The position numbers and the translations under genes are program-made. Below are positions 23,300 to 24,085 of a stretch of DNA of 24,085 nucleotides, piece by piece. The stretch is taken from assembly GCA_964557205.1 (NCBI GenBank), contig CAZKZI010000036.1, positions 1 to 24,085 on the forward strand, read 5' to 3'. This DNA is from JAQVQN01 sp964557205. Lineage in GTDB: Bacteria; Verrucomicrobiota; Kiritimatiellia; RFP12; UBA1067. How positions within the stretch are numbered: the first letter of the stretch is position 1; each line of letters starts with the position of its first letter. The notes beneath the pieces are model-generated. The model made no database searches and was not told the origin of the DNA. It saw only the letters and a program-made list of their open reading frames with translations.

Positions 23300-23584
23300 C
23301 TAACGATCCGCGTGCTCTTTGCGGTAGGTCTCGTTCTCCGACTCCGCGCTGGCCGCGTCGCCCTTGGCCTTCTGCGAACTCGCCGAGGCTTTGCCGGATT
23401 CACCCGACATCGCGTGCGTCGAGGTCGAGAGGTTGGTCACGATGCCGCGGCCGAAATACATCACCGCCACCACCGCTGCGGCCGCAATCAGCACCGCCAG
23501 AATCACGTATTCCATCATCACGCCGCCGGCGCGGTCACCCGCCAAACGACACAGCGTCTTCTTTAGCTTACTGTTTTTCATCAT
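23300..23584 (-). CDS. flp: Flp-family prepilin 1 with long charged tail
   Basis: A 94-residue prepilin. A basic leader (MMKNSKLKKTLCRLAGDRAG) ends at Gly20, and GVMMEYVILAVLIAAAAVVAV follows in the sequence, giving the Flp cleavage site G/xxxxEY with Glu25 and Tyr26. The hydrophobic helix extends to about 45. Typical Flp pilins end soon after; this one has an extra tail of about 45 residues rich in Ser, Lys, Glu and Ala, probably disordered and exposed along the fibre. It should be the main pilin, processed by the adjacent TadV. The ribosome site is strong (AAGGAG four to five bases before the ATG). A small GC hairpin (23602-23617) sits in its leader. Confidence 0.9.
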   Translation of the reverse strand: MMKNSKLKKTLCRLAGDRAGGVMMEYVILAVLIAAAAVVAVMYFGRGIVTNLSTSTHAMSGESGKASASSQKAKGDAASAESENETYRKEHADR

Positions 23585-23601
23585 TTTTCTCCTTCACATA
23601 C

Positions 23602-23617
23602 GGGGCGTCATTGCCCC
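23602..23617. repeat. Short GC hairpin in the flp1 leader
   Basis: GGGGC (23602-23606) and GCCCC (23613-23617) form a 5-bp stem just upstream of the flp1 ribosome site on the minus strand. It could stabilise the pilin mRNA 5' end or end a transcript from the second pilin gene; it has no adjacent T-run on the minus strand. Confidence 0.3.
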
Positions 23618-23644
23618 AAAGCGTTTTTTTGCCTTACCTATAAC

Positions 23645-23670
23645 TTGAACGTTGAGCGTTACCGTTACCC
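23645..23670. repeat. Short tandem array TTGAACG/TTGAGCG then TTACCG/TTACCC
   Basis: Two heptads TTGAACG and TTGAGCG are followed by two hexads TTACCG and TTACCC, in the gap between the two pilin genes. It is the fourth intergenic site of this kind in the window. Confidence 0.45.
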
Positions 23671-23692
23671 TCTCGTTTCTTCACCGCCCGCG

Positions 23693-23974
23693 TCACGGCA
23701 ACGGCAGGCCGATCCCGCTCATGATCATCCTGTACCTGTCCACAAAAGCGTTTCCCAGCAGTCCGAAGTCATCGCCCTCGACCGCCCCGCCTGGTGAGAA
23801 AGTCCGCTTCCCGCTGACATTCACCAGACCCACAGAGACCCCCACCAGCGGCAAAACAATAATCATAGTCAGCAACACATACTCCAGCAAAACGTCGCCG
23901 CGCACACTCCGCGACGGCATCCCTGCCGCGGGCACAGTGCAACGTTTTTCAGTTACTCTTGATAGATACGCCAT
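23693..23974 (-). CDS. Flp-like prepilin 2 (minor pilin)
   Basis: A 93-residue protein with the Flp processing site VRGDVLLEYVLLTMIIVLPL: Gly26, then four residues, Glu31 and Tyr32. The membrane helix is followed by about 40 residues (FSPGGAVEGDDFGLLGNAF...) with no similarity to the tail of prepilin 1. The leader is 26 residues; the internal Met19 would give an eight-residue leader as an alternative. CAGGAAAA precedes the ATG at 23974. Two Flp-like genes in tandem usually mean a major and a minor pilin; which is which is not shown by the sequence, though the strong ribosome site favours prepilin 1 as major. Confidence 0.8.
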   Translation of the reverse strand: MAYLSRVTEKRCTVPAAGMPSRSVRGDVLLEYVLLTMIIVLPLVGVSVGLVNVSGKRTFSPGGAVEGDDFGLLGNAFVDRYRMIMSGIGLPLP

Positions 23975-24020
23975 TTTTCCTGCCGCCAGACATAATTATG
24001 CCATTTACAATGTCCAAAGT

Positions 24021-24034
24021 TTATCTCCTGATAA
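24021..24034. promoter_or_regulatory. Palindrome upstream of the Tad cluster
   Basis: TTATC-TCCT-GATAA is a 5-bp-arm palindrome about 50 bases before the first pilin gene of the cluster. It could be an operator in the cluster's leader. It is short enough to be chance. Confidence 0.2.
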
Positions 24035-24064
24035 CAATACAAGCAATAACAAAATGCGGGGTGC

Positions 24065-24070
24065 ATTATA
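24065..24070 (-). promoter_or_regulatory. Candidate -10 box of the Tad cluster
   Basis: The minus strand carries a perfect TATAAT about 90 bases before the prepilin 2 start, in AT-rich DNA that contrasts with the GC-rich genes. The matching -35 would fall beyond the window edge, so this cannot be completed here. Confidence 0.25.
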
Positions 24071-24085
24071 ATTTATGAAATCAGT

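Overview
This 24 kb window has about 57-60% GC by eye. It is dominated by one long minus-strand cluster, roughly 23974 down to 4093, that encodes a Tad (tight adherence) Flp-type pilus or secretion machine. The gene style suggests a Gram-negative bacterium of the PVC group (Kiritimatiellota, Lentisphaerota or Verrucomicrobiota); Omnitrophota is an alternative. Pointers are an outer-membrane secretin, FHA domains attached to Tad genes, a LamG-type exported protein, a duplicated acetylxylan-esterase-like hydrolase, and intergenic mosaics of 7-8 bp tandem repeats. The taxonomic call is inference; there is no rRNA or other phylogenetic marker here.

Left flank, 1-4092: the last codons of an upstream plus-strand gene, then an exported two-domain alpha/beta hydrolase (99-2456, +). 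Convergent with it is an exported LamG-like protein (2461-3363, -). Next comes a hicB-hicA type toxin-antitoxin pair (3848 to 3415, -) and a short, apparently frameshifted plus-strand gene remnant (3912-4053).

Tad cluster, in transcription order on the minus strand: Flp-like prepilin 2 (23974), Flp prepilin 1 (23584), TadV/CpaA prepilin peptidase (23159), TadE-like pseudopilin (22624), TadG-like protein (21998), exported TPR protein of TadD type (20328), an unrecognised cysteine-free exported Ser/Thr-rich protein (18960), a second TadE-like pseudopilin (17663), a small exported unknown (17077), CpaB/RcpC (16617), CpaC/RcpA secretin (15699), an FHA-CpaF/TadA ATPase fusion (14112), TadB (12382), TadC (11464), a one-FHA membrane protein (10560), a two-FHA membrane protein with a long helical C-terminus (9047), a membrane-anchored SH3-like/coiled-coil unknown (6546), and a PAS-AAA+-Fis sigma54 activator (5487). 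The ATPase, TadB/TadC, secretin and CpaB form the envelope-spanning machine. TadV would cleave at least four substrates that carry a G/xxxxE site. The TadG, TPR and Ser/Thr-rich proteins are probably surface or periplasmic partners. I see no TadZ/CpaE gene; instead four FHA domains are spread over three adjacent genes, which suggests control by Ser/Thr phosphorylation.

The short intergenic gaps hold structured DNA: a 31-bp near-palindrome with a second copy 14 kb away, a hairpin that contains a stop codon, and several degenerate heptad or octad arrays. No gene-free stretch exceeds about 250 bases. No tRNA, rRNA, CRISPR array, insertion sequence or replication origin was recognised.
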